Part shown: one piece after another, positions 41,269 through 52,459 of the stretch
How positions within the stretch are numbered: position 1 is the first letter of the stretch
Layout of the letters: each line of letters begins with the position of its first letter
From: Terribacillus sp. FSL K6-0262
Lineage (GTDB): Bacteria; Bacillota; Bacilli; Bacillales; Amphibacillaceae
DNA length: 64,000 bases
Direction: 5' to 3'
Assembly: GCF_037977385.1 (NCBI RefSeq)
Contig: NZ_CP150277.1
Coordinates: 2,519,001-2,583,000 of the forward strand
Notes under the pieces: model-generated
Told to the model about the DNA's origin: nothing
Databases searched by the model: none
What the model saw: the letters and a program-made list of their open reading frames with translations, nothing else
Position numbers and translations under genes: made by a program

Positions 41269-44200
41269 CTAGTCGTCCTGCATCGATAACAGGCTGCGTA
41301 TTTCTTCTTCGGTAAGTGTATGGAGCATCGTTTCCCCGGGTTGGATGATCTGATCGACGAGGGCGCGCTTGCGCTGCTGCAATTCGAAGATTCGTTCCTC
41401 GATCGTTCCGCGTGTAAGCAGACGGATCACTTGGACGACATTTTTCTGTCCGATTCTGTGGGCACGACCGGCGGCTTGCTCTTCAACAGCCGGATTCCAC
41501 CATAGGTCGAATAGGATGACGGTATCTGCACCTGTAAGATTCAGTCCTGTACCCCCTGCTTTCAAGCTGATCAGGAAGCCGTCCCTTTCTCCTTCATTGA
41601 ATGCTTCTGCCATCTGCATTCTTTCCTTGGCAGGCGTACTGCCATCGAGATAGAATACGTCGGTATCATCCAATGCATGCCGGATGATTTCCAGCATGCT
41701 GGAAAACTGGGAGAAAATCAAGAAACGTTTGTTATTTTGTTTCAGCTCCCGGACAACCTCGAGCAGCTGCTCCAATTTACCGGATTGCCCGGTGTAATTC
41801 TCGATGAATAGAGAAGGATGGCAGCAAATCTGGCGCAGTCGTGTCAGCCCGGCCAGAATCTCGAGCTTTCCGCGATCGAAGCCTTTTTCGGCAATCGTTT
41901 TGTCGATCTTTCTCCGGATCCGCTCCAGATAGCCGACATAAACTTCTTTTTGTTCCTGGGTAAGATCCGAATAGTTCGTGGTCTCGATTTTTTCGGGAAG
42001 TTCATGCAGCACATCCGTCTTGACTCGTCTCAGGATGAATGGACGAGTCAGCCGGGCAATCTTCTCCGGTTCCATTTCGGTGAATGATTTCCTGCTCCGG
42101 AACAGTCCGGGTGATATCGTGTGGAAGATGGACCATAGTTCCTCCAGCCTGTTTTCAATCGGGGTGCCGCTGAGTGCGAATCGCTTACCAGCTTGAATCA
42201 GTCCGACGGATTTGGCGGTCTGGGTCGTATGGTTTTTGATCGCTTGTGCTTCATCCAGGATCAGACTGTCGAATAGATGTCCTGCATACACATGATGATC
42301 GATTCTTAATAACGGGTAGGAGGTGATGATGATATCATGCTCCTCCAGCCGGGAAAGCTGCTCCTGCCGTTCGGTCACCGAGCCGGAAATGACCAGTGTC
42401 CGCATATCGGGTGCAAATTTTTCGAATTCCTTCTGCCAGTTATAGAGCAGCGAGGAAGGTACTACAATCAGCGATGGATTAGCTGATGGATTAGCCTCCC
42501 TTTCAGAAGTGAGATAGGAAATTGTCTGCAATGTTTTCCCGAGCCCCATATCATCGGCAAGTATGCCGCCGAGACCATAGTGGGCCAGTGTCTTCATCCA
42601 TTTGAATCCGGTCAGCTGATAATCCCGCAATTCTGCCTGGAGTCCGGATGGCAGCGCGAACTCGATTTGTTCCGGGTGGCGCAGCCGCTCGATCAAAGTG
42701 CGGAAAGCAGCTTCCGTTTCTGCGCCGCGGAGAGACTCTTCCACTTGCATGCTTTGGGCGATCGGTACGAAGATATGCTGATTTTCCAGCTGGCTTTTCT
42801 TGATTTGGAGCTGTTCCAGGAAGTCTTGGAAATTCTCCATGGATTCCTGCCCGAGATCAAGCAATGCGCCGTCAGGGATACGATAATAGCGTTTCTTTTC
42901 GATCATCGCCTGCAATACATCATTGATATGTGCTTCGGATAAGCCCGAAACATCGAAGCTGATTTCCAGCATTCCTTTTTCCTGCTGCAGCCGGATCGAG
43001 GAAGAAACTTCATGCTGATCACCCGCCTGCATCGCCTGCACTCTATCGGAAATATATACCTCGGCGATTTCCTGTAAAGCGGGCAGATGCTCATGGAGGA
43101 AGAGATACATATACTCTGTATTAAGCAAATGGAACCGGCCTTTCGAAAAGCGGAATCCAGCAGCATGCAGTTGCTGAAGGACAGCATCTTCCTTGGCTGG
43201 TTGACGCTTGATCACCGGCATGTCTGTCTGCGGCTGACCTGGCTGGATGACGTGATTCCCATAATGGAAAGAAACACTGGCATGCAGTACATCATCCGTT
43301 TCATCCAGATATACTTTGGCAGCAAGAGGAGACATTTCGATTTTGCTGCGGACTGTTTCGGCGATATGCACGTGTCCGATTTGTTCCAGTTTGCCGACGA
43401 CTTGCGACACGAATTTGTCGACGTTTTTAGTCGAAACGGTTTGCGGTGCATCATGCCGATAAGGAAGGATGGAGAACAGCTCCTTGATCAATTCCCGCTG
43501 TTCGGCAGGAACTGGATACAACGTGTCATCCTTGAATAAATAATGATAGGTTTTGATATATTCATATGCCGCGATTTCCTGTACCCCAAGCTGGAGCATT
43601 TCGTCTTCATCCGTTGACAGATAAAAGTCCAATCGTGCAGGCTTGTCACTCACATGGAATGTGTCCAGCGGTTCCGTATGCAGCAATTGGAGTGAGGCAC
43701 CAGCTTCTGCAAGCTGCGGCAGCAAAACTTTGGCTATCGCAGGCGTCAGTTTGATCGCACGCTTTTCTGATTGGAGGGTGGAAGCTGCGAAATCATGGAT
43801 CATACTGTTCTCACAGGCTTCCAGCAATCGTTCCAGGATAGCTTTGTCTTCTGGTGTGACAATATGTACACGCGGGTCGAAGGCGAAGCTCGGCGTCAGC
43901 TGATAGCGGGTCTGATGCAGCACACTTTTGAGAAAGTCCTCGGCAAGCCGCACGATATAGGTGCGGCTGGTCCCTGCCTTCAATTCGACCTCAAACACAG
44001 TATTGCCGTTCGTCTGCATGAAGCGCTGTTCGACCTTATATTCCAGTTTCAACGTTTCCGGGGGCTTCGATGGCAGGCGCTCGGCAGGGGATACGAAGGC
44101 TTGCACGAGCCGATCGGTAAAGTCAGTCTGACGGTCAGCAGCCGGGACCGCTGTATCTTCGGTGACGGTGTATCCGTTACTATCGAAACGGTTCCGGCTG

Positions 44201-44472
44201 ATCGCGATCAAGACTGCCGCAATGTGCTTGCATGTATAATGGGTGTGATAGGCTGGACAGCTGCAGACCCCATCCAGATCATCGTCCTCAAAGAAAAAAA
44301 TCCGGACAGGATAGTTTTCGGTTCCGCGGACGACAGCTTTCCATTGGTTGATGGATGGCGTGAAGCTCAGTCCCTGGACGCGCCCTTTATTGACGTAGTC
44401 CAGCCCCCTCCGATAGAATCGATCGCCTGTCACTTTGATGATATCTTGTTTATCGAGAAAATAAGATTGCAT
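41269..44472 (-). CDS. SNF2-family helicase with SWIM zinc finger
   Basis: A 1067-residue Swi2/Snf2 ATPase, similar in layout to B. subtilis YwqA. The N-terminus contains a SWIM zinc finger (CSCPAYHTHYTCKH, about residues 70-85), followed by about 500 residues of bacterial SNF2 regulatory region, then the motor: Walker A ILADDMGLGKTLQTI, motif II LILDEAQAIKNH, FALSGTPIENRLEELW, and the second lobe FLISLKAGGTGLNLTGADTVILFDLWWNPAVE and AAGRAHRIGQ. Such proteins move along DNA and displace bound proteins, often helping stalled or backtracked RNA polymerase; the exact target here is unknown. It stands alone on the minus strand. Confidence 0.92.
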   Translation of the reverse strand: MQSYFLDKQDIIKVTGDRFYRRGLDYVNKGRVQGLSFTPSINQWKAVVRGTENYPVRIFFFEDDDLDGVCSCPAYHTHYTCKHIAAVLIAISRNRFDSNGYTVTEDTAVPAADRQTDFTDRLVQAFVSPAERLPSKPPETLKLEYKVEQRFMQTNGNTVFEVELKAGTSRTYIVRLAEDFLKSVLHQTRYQLTPSFAFDPRVHIVTPEDKAILERLLEACENSMIHDFAASTLQSEKRAIKLTPAIAKVLLPQLAEAGASLQLLHTEPLDTFHVSDKPARLDFYLSTDEDEMLQLGVQEIAAYEYIKTYHYLFKDDTLYPVPAEQRELIKELFSILPYRHDAPQTVSTKNVDKFVSQVVGKLEQIGHVHIAETVRSKIEMSPLAAKVYLDETDDVLHASVSFHYGNHVIQPGQPQTDMPVIKRQPAKEDAVLQQLHAAGFRFSKGRFHLLNTEYMYLFLHEHLPALQEIAEVYISDRVQAMQAGDQHEVSSSIRLQQEKGMLEISFDVSGLSEAHINDVLQAMIEKKRYYRIPDGALLDLGQESMENFQDFLEQLQIKKSQLENQHIFVPIAQSMQVEESLRGAETEAAFRTLIERLRHPEQIEFALPSGLQAELRDYQLTGFKWMKTLAHYGLGGILADDMGLGKTLQTISYLTSEREANPSANPSLIVVPSSLLYNWQKEFEKFAPDMRTLVISGSVTERQEQLSRLEEHDIIITSYPLLRIDHHVYAGHLFDSLILDEAQAIKNHTTQTAKSVGLIQAGKRFALSGTPIENRLEELWSIFHTISPGLFRSRKSFTEMEPEKIARLTRPFILRRVKTDVLHELPEKIETTNYSDLTQEQKEVYVGYLERIRRKIDKTIAEKGFDRGKLEILAGLTRLRQICCHPSLFIENYTGQSGKLEQLLEVVRELKQNNKRFLIFSQFSSMLEIIRHALDDTDVFYLDGSTPAKERMQMAEAFNEGERDGFLISLKAGGTGLNLTGADTVILFDLWWNPAVEEQAAGRAHRIGQKNVVQVIRLLTRGTIEERIFELQQRKRALVDQIIQPGETMLHTLTEEEIRSLLSMQDD

Positions 44473-44555
44473 GAAAGCCCAGTCTCCAGTCTAAAAAATT
44501 CATTATCCTATCATTATAACAGATATGACAATAGGCTTCCCAAATAGGTCAAAAT

Positions 44556-44579
44556 AAAAAACGGCAGCGTGCAGCTGCC
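44556..44579 (-). terminator. Terminator of the PTS IIA gene
   Basis: GGCAGC / GCTGCC around TGCAC; on the minus strand it is followed by GTTTTTTATTTT. Confidence 0.85.
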
Positions 44580-44586
44580 ATTTCGA

Positions 44587-45081
44587 TTATTTCTTTTTCA
44601 CTTGGAAGATCTGGGTTTCCCCTGCAATGGCTTGTTCGGGGAATAGTGTTTCCAAGGTATATGCACTTGCTTCATAGTTGGTGATGATCACTGGTGTGAC
44701 ACTGCTTTTTGCATTCGCTTCGATGAACGCTTTGTCGAAGGTGACGAGCTTATCGCCGGCGGAGACTTTATCTCCGGTTTTGACAAAGGTTTCGAAGCCT
44801 TCGCCTTTGAGGTTCACGGTATCCAGACCGATATGGAGCAGCACTTCCAGACCCATTTCTGTTTTTAAGCCGATGGCATGCTTGGTTTCGAACACCTGGA
44901 CGACCTGGGCATCGATCGGACTGACGATGGTCTGATCCGACGGTTCGATGGCGAGACCCTCACCCATCATTTTTTCTGCAAATACTGGATCAGGCACCTC
45001 CTCGAGCGGCACTGCTTTCCCGTTGACAGGGCTTACAAAACGCTCTTCTGTAATACTTTTACCGAATAGTTTCTTTAGCAT
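44587..45081 (-). CDS. Glucose-type PTS IIA component
   Basis: A 164-residue free-standing EIIA-Glc domain (YpqE-like). It contains VSPVNGKAVPLEEVPDPVFAEKMMG, the two active-site histidines in ETKHAIGLK and VLLHIGLDTVNL (the second is the phosphate acceptor), and the closing VTPVIITNYE strand. It would relay phosphate from HPr to a IIBC sugar permease encoded elsewhere and might serve several permeases that lack their own IIA. GAGGAGAGA precedes ATG. Its upstream region has a CcpA-like sequence. HprK in the same window provides the regulatory arm of the PTS. Confidence 0.92.
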   Translation of the reverse strand: MLKKLFGKSITEERFVSPVNGKAVPLEEVPDPVFAEKMMGEGLAIEPSDQTIVSPIDAQVVQVFETKHAIGLKTEMGLEVLLHIGLDTVNLKGEGFETFVKTGDKVSAGDKLVTFDKAFIEANAKSSVTPVIITNYEASAYTLETLFPEQAIAGETQIFQVKKK

Positions 45082-45136
45082 ATCTTGTCTCTCCTCGGAA
45101 TGAATCGGATTTTGATGAAAATCTTATTATTATCAT

Positions 45137-45151
45137 AGTAAAGCGTTTTCT
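45137..45151. promoter_or_regulatory. Weak CcpA (cre)-like site upstream of the PTS IIA gene
   Basis: AGTAAAGCGTTTTCT agrees with WTGNAANCGNWWNCW at 13 of 15 positions; the conserved TG is replaced by GT. Tentative. Confidence 0.35.
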
Positions 45152-45188
45152 CAGTGCGGGTCAATGAAAAACCATCTTCGGAAGGATA

Positions 45189-45218
45189 TTGCCTAAAAGC
45201 GCTAACATTATGTATAGT
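45189..45218 (+). promoter_or_regulatory. SigA-type promoter of prfC
   Basis: TTGCCT, 18-base spacer, TATAGT with a preceding TG. It lies 115 bases before the prfC start. Confidence 0.5.
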
Positions 45219-45332
45219 AGAGAAAGACTGATTTTAGAGCGGAAAAGAGGTTTGACGCAGTGTGAGATAATCAATCGATCACAATGACAATCAGGCTATA
45301 CGAATGCTAATGGAACGGTAGGTAAAGAACCG

Positions 45333-46922
45333 ATGCAAATAAAAGAAGAAGTGCAAAAACGCAAGACTTTCGCTATCATCTCCCACCCGGATGCCGGGAA
45401 GACGACACTTACGGAAAAACTGCTCGTCTTCGGTAATCTGATTCGTACCGCGGGTACGGTAAAAGGGAAGAAATCAGGTAAATTCGCTACTTCCGACTGG
45501 ATGGAGATCGAGAAGCAGCGCGGGATTTCCGTCACATCATCCGTGATGAATTTCCCTTATAAAGATTATCAGGTGAATATCCTGGATACACCAGGTCACG
45601 AAGACTTCAGTGAAGATACGTATCGGACACTGACGGCAGTGGATAGTGTCGTCATGATCATAGATGCGACAAAAGGGATCGAAGCCCAGACCTTGAAATT
45701 ATTCAAAGTCTGCCGTATGAGAGGCATCCCGATCTTCACCTTCATCAACAAGCTTGACCGGGAAGGCCGTGAGCCGCTGGAGCTATTGGAGGAAATCGAA
45801 ACTGTATTGGATATCGAAACGTATCCGATGAACTGGCCGGCAGGAATGGGCAAGCGTTTCCTGGGTATTTTCGATAGATATAACAAGCAGTTCGTGCGTT
45901 TCAATGGAAATGAAGAAGAAACGTATATTCCTTATGACCAGCTCGATGATCCGGCTTATGCCGACTTGACTGGCGACTCCACTTTCGAAGATACAAAAGG
46001 AGAGCTGGAATTATTGGAGGAAGCCGGCGATCAATTCTCGCTGGATCGTGTCCTGGCCGGCAAACAGACACCGGTCTTCTTCGGCAGCGCCCTTGCGCCT
46101 TTCGGAGTCCAAACATTCTTCGATACGTTCGTGAGCATGGCGCCTGCACCAGGAAGCCGCCGTACGACGGAAGGTGTCGTATCCCCTGAGAAAGAAGAAT
46201 TCTCCGGATTCATTTTCAAGATCCAGGCGAATATGAACCCGGCCCACCGCGACCGGATTGCATTCCTGCGTGTCTGCTCAGGGAAACTCGAGCGTGGTAT
46301 GAGCGTGCAGCTGGCCCGCTCGGCGAAGCCGATCAAGTTATCCCAATCGCAGCAATTCGTGGCATCGTCCCGTGATACAGTCGAAGAGGCGTATGCGGGG
46401 GATATCATCGGAATATATGATCCGAACATTTATCGGATCGGGGATACACTGGTCGAAGGGAAAGCGAACTTCGAGTTCGATGAGCTGCCGCAGTTCCCGC
46501 CGGAAGTATTCAAGAAGGTCACGGCAAAGAACGTCATGAAAGCGAAGCAGTTCAAGAAGGGCATCGAGCAGCTCGTCCAGGAAGGAGCGATCCAGCTGTT
46601 CCGCGGCAAACGCGATGACAGCTATATCCTCGGCGCAGTCGGGGAGCTCCAGTACGAAGTATTCGAATATCGGATGAAAAATGAGTATAATGTAGAAGTG
46701 GTATTGGAATCGATGGGAGAGCGCATCCCTCGCTGGCTGAAGGCTGAGCAAGTGGATGAGCGGCTATTCGATGAGCGCAGTCTGCTCGCCCAGGATCGGG
46801 AAGGGGAATACTTGGCATTGTTCAAGAATGATTTCGCCCTCCGCTGGTTCACGGACAAAAATCCGAAAATCGATTTGATCGACCTATTTGAAGTCAACCA
46901 ATACGACCAAGCAGCCAACTAA
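45333..46922 (+). CDS. prfC: Peptide chain release factor 3
   Basis: A 529-residue translational GTPase that recycles RF1/RF2 from the ribosome after termination. Motifs: G1 [15 protein letters not shown], switch I with [12 protein letters not shown]3 [15 protein letters not shown]4 NKLDRE; the C-terminal domain has [18 protein letters not shown]. Length equals E. coli RF3 (529). B. subtilis has no prfC, so its presence distinguishes this organism from that species. The ribosome binding site is weak (GGTAAAGAA). It is a single gene between its promoter and a strong terminator. Confidence 0.95.
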   Translation: MQIKEEVQKRKTFAIISHPDAGKTTLTEKLLVFGNLIRTAGTVKGKKSGKFATSDWMEIEKQRGISVTSSVMNFPYKDYQVNILDTPGHEDFSEDTYRTLTAVDSVVMIIDATKGIEAQTLKLFKVCRMRGIPIFTFINKLDREGREPLELLEEIETVLDIETYPMNWPAGMGKRFLGIFDRYNKQFVRFNGNEEETYIPYDQLDDPAYADLTGDSTFEDTKGELELLEEAGDQFSLDRVLAGKQTPVFFGSALAPFGVQTFFDTFVSMAPAPGSRRTTEGVVSPEKEEFSGFIFKIQANMNPAHRDRIAFLRVCSGKLERGMSVQLARSAKPIKLSQSQQFVASSRDTVEEAYAGDIIGIYDPNIYRIGDTLVEGKANFEFDELPQFPPEVFKKVTAKNVMKAKQFKKGIEQLVQEGAIQLFRGKRDDSYILGAVGELQYEVFEYRMKNEYNVEVVLESMGERIPRWLKAEQVDERLFDERSLLAQDREGEYLALFKNDFALRWFTDKNPKIDLIDLFEVNQYDQAAN

Positions 46923-46925
46923 GAT

Positions 46926-46951
46926 AAAGCCGTCATTTTTGACGGCTTTTT
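46926..46951 (+). terminator. Terminator after prfC
   Basis: AAAGCCGTCA / TGACGGCTTT perfect stem, TT tail. Confidence 0.88.
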
Positions 46952-47019
46952 GCTATCTGCTAGTTTATGTTTTATATATTGGGCAATCATCCATACTAGG
47001 ATGTATATGGAATTTTGGA

Positions 47020-47033
47020 CGAATGTTTGTTCG
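47020..47033. promoter_or_regulatory. LexA (DinR) box of uvrBA
   Basis: CGAATGTTTGTTCG fits the Bacillus SOS consensus CGAACRNRYGTTYG at 12 of 14 positions. An extended -10 (TGCTATGAT) lies at 47051-47059 just downstream. Confidence 0.72.
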
Positions 47034-47091
47034 TGTTTTTATATATTTTATGCTATGATGAAAATAGCAAACAGAACGGAGGAATTTGGCG

Positions 47092-49080
47092 TTGAAGGAA
47101 AAGGAAACGTTTGAGTTAGTATCCAAATATAAGCCGCAGGGTGATCAGCCGAAAGCGATTGAACGGCTTGTCGATGGCGTCCGCCAGAATAAGCGGCATC
47201 AGACACTGCTCGGAGCGACAGGTACCGGTAAGACGTTCACCATCTCCAATATGGTGAAGGAAATCAACAAACCGACGCTTGTCATTGCCCATAACAAAAC
47301 ACTGGCCGGCCAGCTGTACAGCGAGTTCAAGGAATTCTTCCCGAACAATGCAGTGGAATACTTCGTCAGCTATTATGATTATTATCAGCCGGAAGCATAT
47401 GTACCGCAGACGGATACATTCATCGAGAAGGATGCAAGCATCAATGATGAGATCGATAAACTGCGCCACTCGGCGACATCCGCCCTTTTCGAGCGCAATG
47501 ATGTACTGATCGTGGCAAGTGTGTCCTGTATCTATGGTTTGGGTTCCCCGGAAGAATATAAGAGCCAGGTGCTGTCCGTCCGTGTCGGGATGGAGAAGGA
47601 TAGGGATGAATTGCTCCGCAACTTGGTGGACATCCAATACGCACGGAATGATATCGACTTCCAGCGCGGTACATTCCGTGTCCGCGGTGACTCGGTCGAA
47701 GTCATCCCTGCTTCAAAAGAAGAGCACTGCATCCGTTTTGAATTCTTTGGTGATGAGATCGATCGAATCCGTGAAGTGGACGCACTGACAGGCGAGATCA
47801 TCGGGGATCGCGAGCACGTGGCCATCTTCCCTGCTTCCCACTTCGTTACGCGTGAAGAGAATCTCAAGAAGGCCATCGTCAATATTGAAAAAGAGCTCCA
47901 GGAACAGCTCAAAGTGTTCAGGGACCAAGGCAAGCTGCTGGAAGCCCAGCGACTGGAGCAGCGGACGAATTATGACTTGGAAATGATGCGGGAAATGGGC
48001 TTTTGCTCTGGTATCGAAAACTATTCGGCCCAGCTTACCTTCCGTGAACGGGGAGCAACCCCTTATACGCTACTGGACTTCTTCCCGGACGATTTCGTTG
48101 TCGTCGTCGATGAGTCCCATGTTACGCTGCCTCAGATCAGGGGGATGTTCAATGGGGACCAGGCACGTAAGAAAGTGCTGGTCGACCATGGCTTCCGCCT
48201 GCCGTCCGCGATGGACAACAGGCCGCTGACATTTGAGGAATTCGAGAAGAAGACCAGCCAGCTCGTGTATGTCTCTGCGACACCGGGTCCTTATGAAATC
48301 GAGCATACGCCGGAAATGATCGAGCAGATCATCAGGCCGACAGGGCTGCTTGATCCGGAAATCGATATTCGTCCGATAGATGGACAAATAGATGACTTGA
48401 TCAGTGAGATTTACAAACGGACAGAGAAGAATGAACGTGTCCTGATCACGACATTGACCAAGAAAATGTCCGAAGACTTGACCGACTACCTCAAGGAGAT
48501 CGGCATCAAGGTCGCTTATCTGCATTCGGAAATCAAGACGCTCGAACGGATCGAGGTCATCCGCGATTTGCGGATCGGCAAATATGATGTACTTGTCGGA
48601 ATCAACCTGCTTCGGGAAGGCTTGGATATTCCGGAGGTTTCCCTCGTGGCCATACTTGATGCGGACAAGGAAGGGTTCTTGCGTTCCGAGCGTTCCTTGA
48701 TCCAGACGATGGGCCGGGCGGCGCGTAACGAAAACGGGCATGTCATCATGTATGCAGATAAAATTACCGACAGCATGCAAAAAGCGATGGATGAAACACT
48801 GCGGCGCCGTGAAATCCAAATCGCTTACAATGAAGAGCATGGCATCACACCGCGGACGATCCAGAAGGAAGTGCGGGATGTCATCAAGGCGACGATTAGT
48901 TCTGAAGAATCCGGTACCAATAAGAAAGATACACCGGATTTGACGAAGATGACGAAGAAGGAAAAAGAAAAAGTGATTGCCGAGATGGAGAAAGAAATGA
49001 AACAGGCTGCACGCGATCTCAATTTCGAACGTGCTGCCGAGCTTCGTGATCTTGTCTTGGAACTAAAAGTGGAAGGGTGA
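47092..49080 (+). CDS. uvrB: Excinuclease ABC subunit B
   Basis: A 662-residue helicase-like damage-verification subunit of nucleotide excision repair. Walker A is [15 protein letters not shown]; the beta-hairpin region is [29 protein letters not shown] (in parts); then [17 protein letters not shown] and the second motor domain with [27 protein letters not shown] and QTMGRAARN. The C-terminal UVR domain ([23 protein letters not shown]) contacts UvrC/UvrA. I prefer TTG at 47092 over TTG at 47086 because GGAGG then has 9-base spacing and the protein starts [13 protein letters not shown] like relatives. Controlled by the LexA box upstream. Confidence 0.96.
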   Translation: MKEKETFELVSKYKPQGDQPKAIERLVDGVRQNKRHQTLLGATGTGKTFTISNMVKEINKPTLVIAHNKTLAGQLYSEFKEFFPNNAVEYFVSYYDYYQPEAYVPQTDTFIEKDASINDEIDKLRHSATSALFERNDVLIVASVSCIYGLGSPEEYKSQVLSVRVGMEKDRDELLRNLVDIQYARNDIDFQRGTFRVRGDSVEVIPASKEEHCIRFEFFGDEIDRIREVDALTGEIIGDREHVAIFPASHFVTREENLKKAIVNIEKELQEQLKVFRDQGKLLEAQRLEQRTNYDLEMMREMGFCSGIENYSAQLTFRERGATPYTLLDFFPDDFVVVVDESHVTLPQIRGMFNGDQARKKVLVDHGFRLPSAMDNRPLTFEEFEKKTSQLVYVSATPGPYEIEHTPEMIEQIIRPTGLLDPEIDIRPIDGQIDDLISEIYKRTEKNERVLITTLTKKMSEDLTDYLKEIGIKVAYLHSEIKTLERIEVIRDLRIGKYDVLVGINLLREGLDIPEVSLVAILDADKEGFLRSERSLIQTMGRAARNENGHVIMYADKITDSMQKAMDETLRRREIQIAYNEEHGITPRTIQKEVRDVIKATISSEESGTNKKDTPDLTKMTKKEKEKVIAEMEKEMKQAARDLNFERAAELRDLVLELKVEG

Positions 49081-49085
49081 AGAAA

Positions 49086-51965
49086 GTGGCGAAGAAGAGC
49101 ATTTCAGTCAGAGGCGCCCGTGCCAATAACTTAAAAAATATAGATGTCGATATTCCGAAGGATAGCCTGGTCGTGCTGACCGGCCTATCCGGTTCGGGGA
49201 AATCCTCACTCGCTTTTGATACCATCTATGCAGAAGGACAGCGGCGCTATGTAGAATCCCTATCTGCCTATGCCCGCCAGTTCCTCGGCCAGATGGACAA
49301 GCCCGACGTCGATTCGATTGAAGGCTTGTCGCCGGCTATCAGTATCGACCAGAAGACGACAAGCAAGAACCCGCGTTCCACAGTCGGGACGGTAACGGAA
49401 ATCTACGATTATTTACGGCTGTTATATGCCAGGGTGGGCAGACCGACTTGTCCGCGTCATGGAATCGAAATAAGCTCCCAGACTGTGGAACAAATGGCCG
49501 ATCGGATCTTGGAATTTCCGGAACGCTCCCGCCTGCAGGTCCTTGCCCCGGTCATTTCAGGGAAAAAAGGGGAGCATGTCAAAGTGCTCGAAAAGCTGAA
49601 ATCGGAAGGCTATATTCGTCTGCGTGTGGACGGCGAGATGGTGGAAATCACCGATGATATCAAGCTGGAGAAAACAAAGAAACATTCAATCGAAGTGGTA
49701 GTCGACCGGATCGTCATCAAGGAAGGTATCACTGGACGATTGACGGATTCCCTGGAAACGGCACTGTCGCTTGGAGACGGCCGTGTCATCGTTGATGTGA
49801 TGGGCGTCGAGGACCTGCTTTTCAGTGAGCATCACGCCTGCCCGATTTGCGGATTCTCGATCGGTGAATTGGAACCGCGCATGTTCTCCTTCAATAATCC
49901 ATTCGGAGCCTGCCCGACTTGTGATGGGCTGGGGACGAAACTGGAAGTCGATCCCGACCTGGTTATCCCTGACAAAGAGCTTACCTTGCGCGATGGTGCA
50001 ATCGCAGCTTGGGAACCGACCAGCTCGCAATATTACCCGAAGCTGCTGGAAGCTGCCTGCAGTCATTTTGGCATCGATATGGATGTACCCGTCAGCGAAC
50101 TGCCGGAGGGACAGCTGGATATCCTGATGAATGGGAAGAAAAAGGAGAAAATCCATTTTCGTTATGAAAATGACTTCGGCCGTGTCCGTGAAAGCAATAT
50201 CGAGTTCGAAGGCGTGTTGACGAATATTGCTCGCCGTTATCGGGAAACGACATCGGATTTCATCCGTGAACAAATGGAAAAGTATATGAATAACCGGCCA
50301 TGTCCGAAGTGTAAAGGGCATCGTCTCCGTGAGGAATCGCTCGCAGTCCTGATCAATGGCCATCATATAAGCAATGTAACCGAGAAATCCGTCCTGGAAG
50401 TAAAACACTTCATGGAAGAGCTGGAACTGAACGAAAAGGAAAGGCAGATTGCGTTCATGATCACCAAGGAGATCATCGACAGGATAACCTTCCTGAATAA
50501 CGTCGGTCTGGATTACCTGACCCTTTCACGTTCAGCCGGTACGCTGTCGGGCGGGGAAGCCCAGCGTATCCGTCTTGCCACACAGATCGGCTCTGCTTTG
50601 ACTGGTGTCTTGTATGTATTGGATGAACCATCCATCGGCCTGCATCAGCGGGATAATGACAGGCTGATCGAAACGATGAAAAGGATGCGCGATCTTGGCA
50701 ATACGCTTATCGTGGTCGAGCATGATGAAGATACGATGATGGAAGCGGACTGGCTCATCGATGTCGGCCCCGGTGCCGGTGAGCATGGCGGGCAGATCAC
50801 GAGTCAGGGAACACCTGAAAAGGTGATGAAAGATAAAAAATCACTTACGGGTCAGTACTTATCCGGTAAGAAATTCATTCCGCTGCCATTCGAACGCCGC
50901 AAACCGGATAAGGACCGCACCATCGAAGTCATCGGAGCGGAAGAGAATAATCTGAAGAAAGCTTCTGCTGAGATACCGCTGGGTCTTTTCACTGCGGTGA
51001 CCGGTGTGTCCGGCTCCGGTAAAAGTACATTCGTCAATGAGATCCTGCATAAGGCATTGGCGCAGAAACTGAACCGGAGCAAAGTGAAGCCAGGTAAGCA
51101 TAAGCAGATCAAAGGATTGGAGCACTTGGACAAAGTCATCGATATTGACCAATCGCCTATCGGGCGCACTCCTCGTTCCAACCCTGCTACGTATACCGGC
51201 GCCTTCGATGACATTCGGGATGTATACGCAAGTACGAATGCTGCAAAGGTCCGCGGATATAAGAAAGGCCGCTTCAGCTTTAATGTGAAAGGCGGCCGCT
51301 GCGAAGCTTGCCGCGGGGATGGCATCATCAAGATCGAGATGCATTTCCTGCCGGATGTGTATGTGCCGTGCGAGGTTTGTCACGGGAAACGGTACAATCG
51401 GGAAACACTTGAGGTTAAATATAAAGGAAAAAGCATCGCTGATGTATTGGATATGACAATCGAGGAAGGATTGGAGTTCTTCTCCAATATTCCAAAAATC
51501 AAGCGAAAGCTGCAGACGATTTCAGATGTAGGGCTAGGTTATGTGAAGCTGGGTCAGCCGGCTACCACGCTATCCGGAGGGGAAGCGCAGCGAGTGAAAC
51601 TGGCGAGTGAATTGCATAAACGCAGCAACGGTAAAACATTCTATATCCTGGATGAGCCGACGACCGGTTTGCATGTGGATGATATTGCAAGATTGCTGAA
51701 AGTATTGAACCGTATCGTCGAAAACGGCGACACTGTCCTTGTCATCGAGCATAATCTAGATGTCATCAAAACAGCCGACTATCTCATCGATCTTGGTCCG
51801 GAAGGCGGGGATAGAGGCGGACAGATAGTAGCGACCGGTACACCGGAGGAAGTGGCAGAAGTACCTGGTTCGTACACCGGGAAATACTTGAAGCCGATCC
51901 TTGAGCGCGATCGGGAACGGACAGCGAGTCAATTGGAATATGCAACGCATGTTGCGGAGCGATGA
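49086..51965 (+). CDS. uvrA: Excinuclease ABC subunit A
   Basis: A 959-residue damage-sensing ABC ATPase dimer. The first ATPase has [37 protein letters not shown] (in parts), the UvrB-binding region follows, zinc motifs are CPICGF/CPTC near residues 250-280 and [14 protein letters not shown] near 740-765, signatures [13 protein letters not shown] and [14 protein letters not shown], and Walker [15 protein letters not shown] and [18 protein letters not shown] at 49077 overlapping the uvrB stop is the longest start; GTG at 49086 begins [20 protein letters not shown] and has AAGGGTGA upstream, so it is preferred. Operon with uvrB. Confidence 0.95.
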   Translation: MAKKSISVRGARANNLKNIDVDIPKDSLVVLTGLSGSGKSSLAFDTIYAEGQRRYVESLSAYARQFLGQMDKPDVDSIEGLSPAISIDQKTTSKNPRSTVGTVTEIYDYLRLLYARVGRPTCPRHGIEISSQTVEQMADRILEFPERSRLQVLAPVISGKKGEHVKVLEKLKSEGYIRLRVDGEMVEITDDIKLEKTKKHSIEVVVDRIVIKEGITGRLTDSLETALSLGDGRVIVDVMGVEDLLFSEHHACPICGFSIGELEPRMFSFNNPFGACPTCDGLGTKLEVDPDLVIPDKELTLRDGAIAAWEPTSSQYYPKLLEAACSHFGIDMDVPVSELPEGQLDILMNGKKKEKIHFRYENDFGRVRESNIEFEGVLTNIARRYRETTSDFIREQMEKYMNNRPCPKCKGHRLREESLAVLINGHHISNVTEKSVLEVKHFMEELELNEKERQIAFMITKEIIDRITFLNNVGLDYLTLSRSAGTLSGGEAQRIRLATQIGSALTGVLYVLDEPSIGLHQRDNDRLIETMKRMRDLGNTLIVVEHDEDTMMEADWLIDVGPGAGEHGGQITSQGTPEKVMKDKKSLTGQYLSGKKFIPLPFERRKPDKDRTIEVIGAEENNLKKASAEIPLGLFTAVTGVSGSGKSTFVNEILHKALAQKLNRSKVKPGKHKQIKGLEHLDKVIDIDQSPIGRTPRSNPATYTGAFDDIRDVYASTNAAKVRGYKKGRFSFNVKGGRCEACRGDGIIKIEMHFLPDVYVPCEVCHGKRYNRETLEVKYKGKSIADVLDMTIEEGLEFFSNIPKIKRKLQTISDVGLGYVKLGQPATTLSGGEAQRVKLASELHKRSNGKTFYILDEPTTGLHVDDIARLLKVLNRIVENGDTVLVIEHNLDVIKTADYLIDLGPEGGDRGGQIVATGTPEEVAEVPGSYTGKYLKPILERDRERTASQLEYATHVAER

Positions 51966-51970
51966 ATGGG

Positions 51971-52000
51971 ATACAGCGGGCTGAAGCTCGCTGTATTTTT
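51971..52000 (+). terminator. Terminator after uvrA
   Basis: ATACAGCG / CGCTGTAT stem followed by TTTTT. Confidence 0.85.
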
Positions 52001-52096
52001 GCTGTCCATCAGCATGCAAATCATCAAATCGAGCATTACAGCGGAATTTGTAGTAAAATGTTTGTCTAGATATAGCTTTGGAAGGAGCGACTTACG

Positions 52097-52444
52097 GTGA
52101 AGCCGATTGATTTGAAAGAAGTGCAAGACCACATAGATGCATTTGCAGGAAAAAAAGTGTTTATACATCTTGAAACGACAAATGGAGCATATGCTAATCA
52201 TGTAGATGAAAAAGCGTATAATGTTGGTGCCTTTATCCGAAATGCACAGGTTATTTATGAGCATGGAAAGATCAAAGGTTCCGGGACGGCCTATCGAGTT
52301 GGTTTGAAAACGGAAAACGGATGGGTATACGCAGAAGGGCTGAATGCCTGGGAAGTGGATGGACAAAATCGCCTGCTCATGGCTGGTCATGATCGGGAAG
52401 GCCGGTTGATGGTTTCATTGGAAATAAGCGAGACAGCGTTTTAA
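52097..52444 (+). CDS. yojF: YojF-family protein (DUF1806)
   Basis: A 115-residue protein of the YojF family, which is found beside bshB2 in bacilli. It is mostly beta (KKVFIHLETTNGAYA; VGAFIRNAQVIYEHGKIKGSGTAYRVGLKTENG split over strands; GWVYAEGLNAWEVD). The role is unknown, although tight linkage to a bacillithiol enzyme suggests a related function. GGAAGGAG precedes ATG. The gap to bshB2 is 15 bases. Confidence 0.85.
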   Translation: MKPIDLKEVQDHIDAFAGKKVFIHLETTNGAYANHVDEKAYNVGAFIRNAQVIYEHGKIKGSGTAYRVGLKTENGWVYAEGLNAWEVDGQNRLLMAGHDREGRLMVSLEISETAF

Positions 52445-52459
52445 GGAGGAGCAATAATC

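Noticed and set aside
43771-44547. 258-codon plus-strand frame opposite the SNF2 gene
   Set aside because: The minus strand encodes continuous SNF2 motifs; the opposite frame has no recognisable features.
48070-48840. 256-codon antisense frame within uvrB
   Set aside because: Mirror of conserved UvrB coding sequence without independent support.
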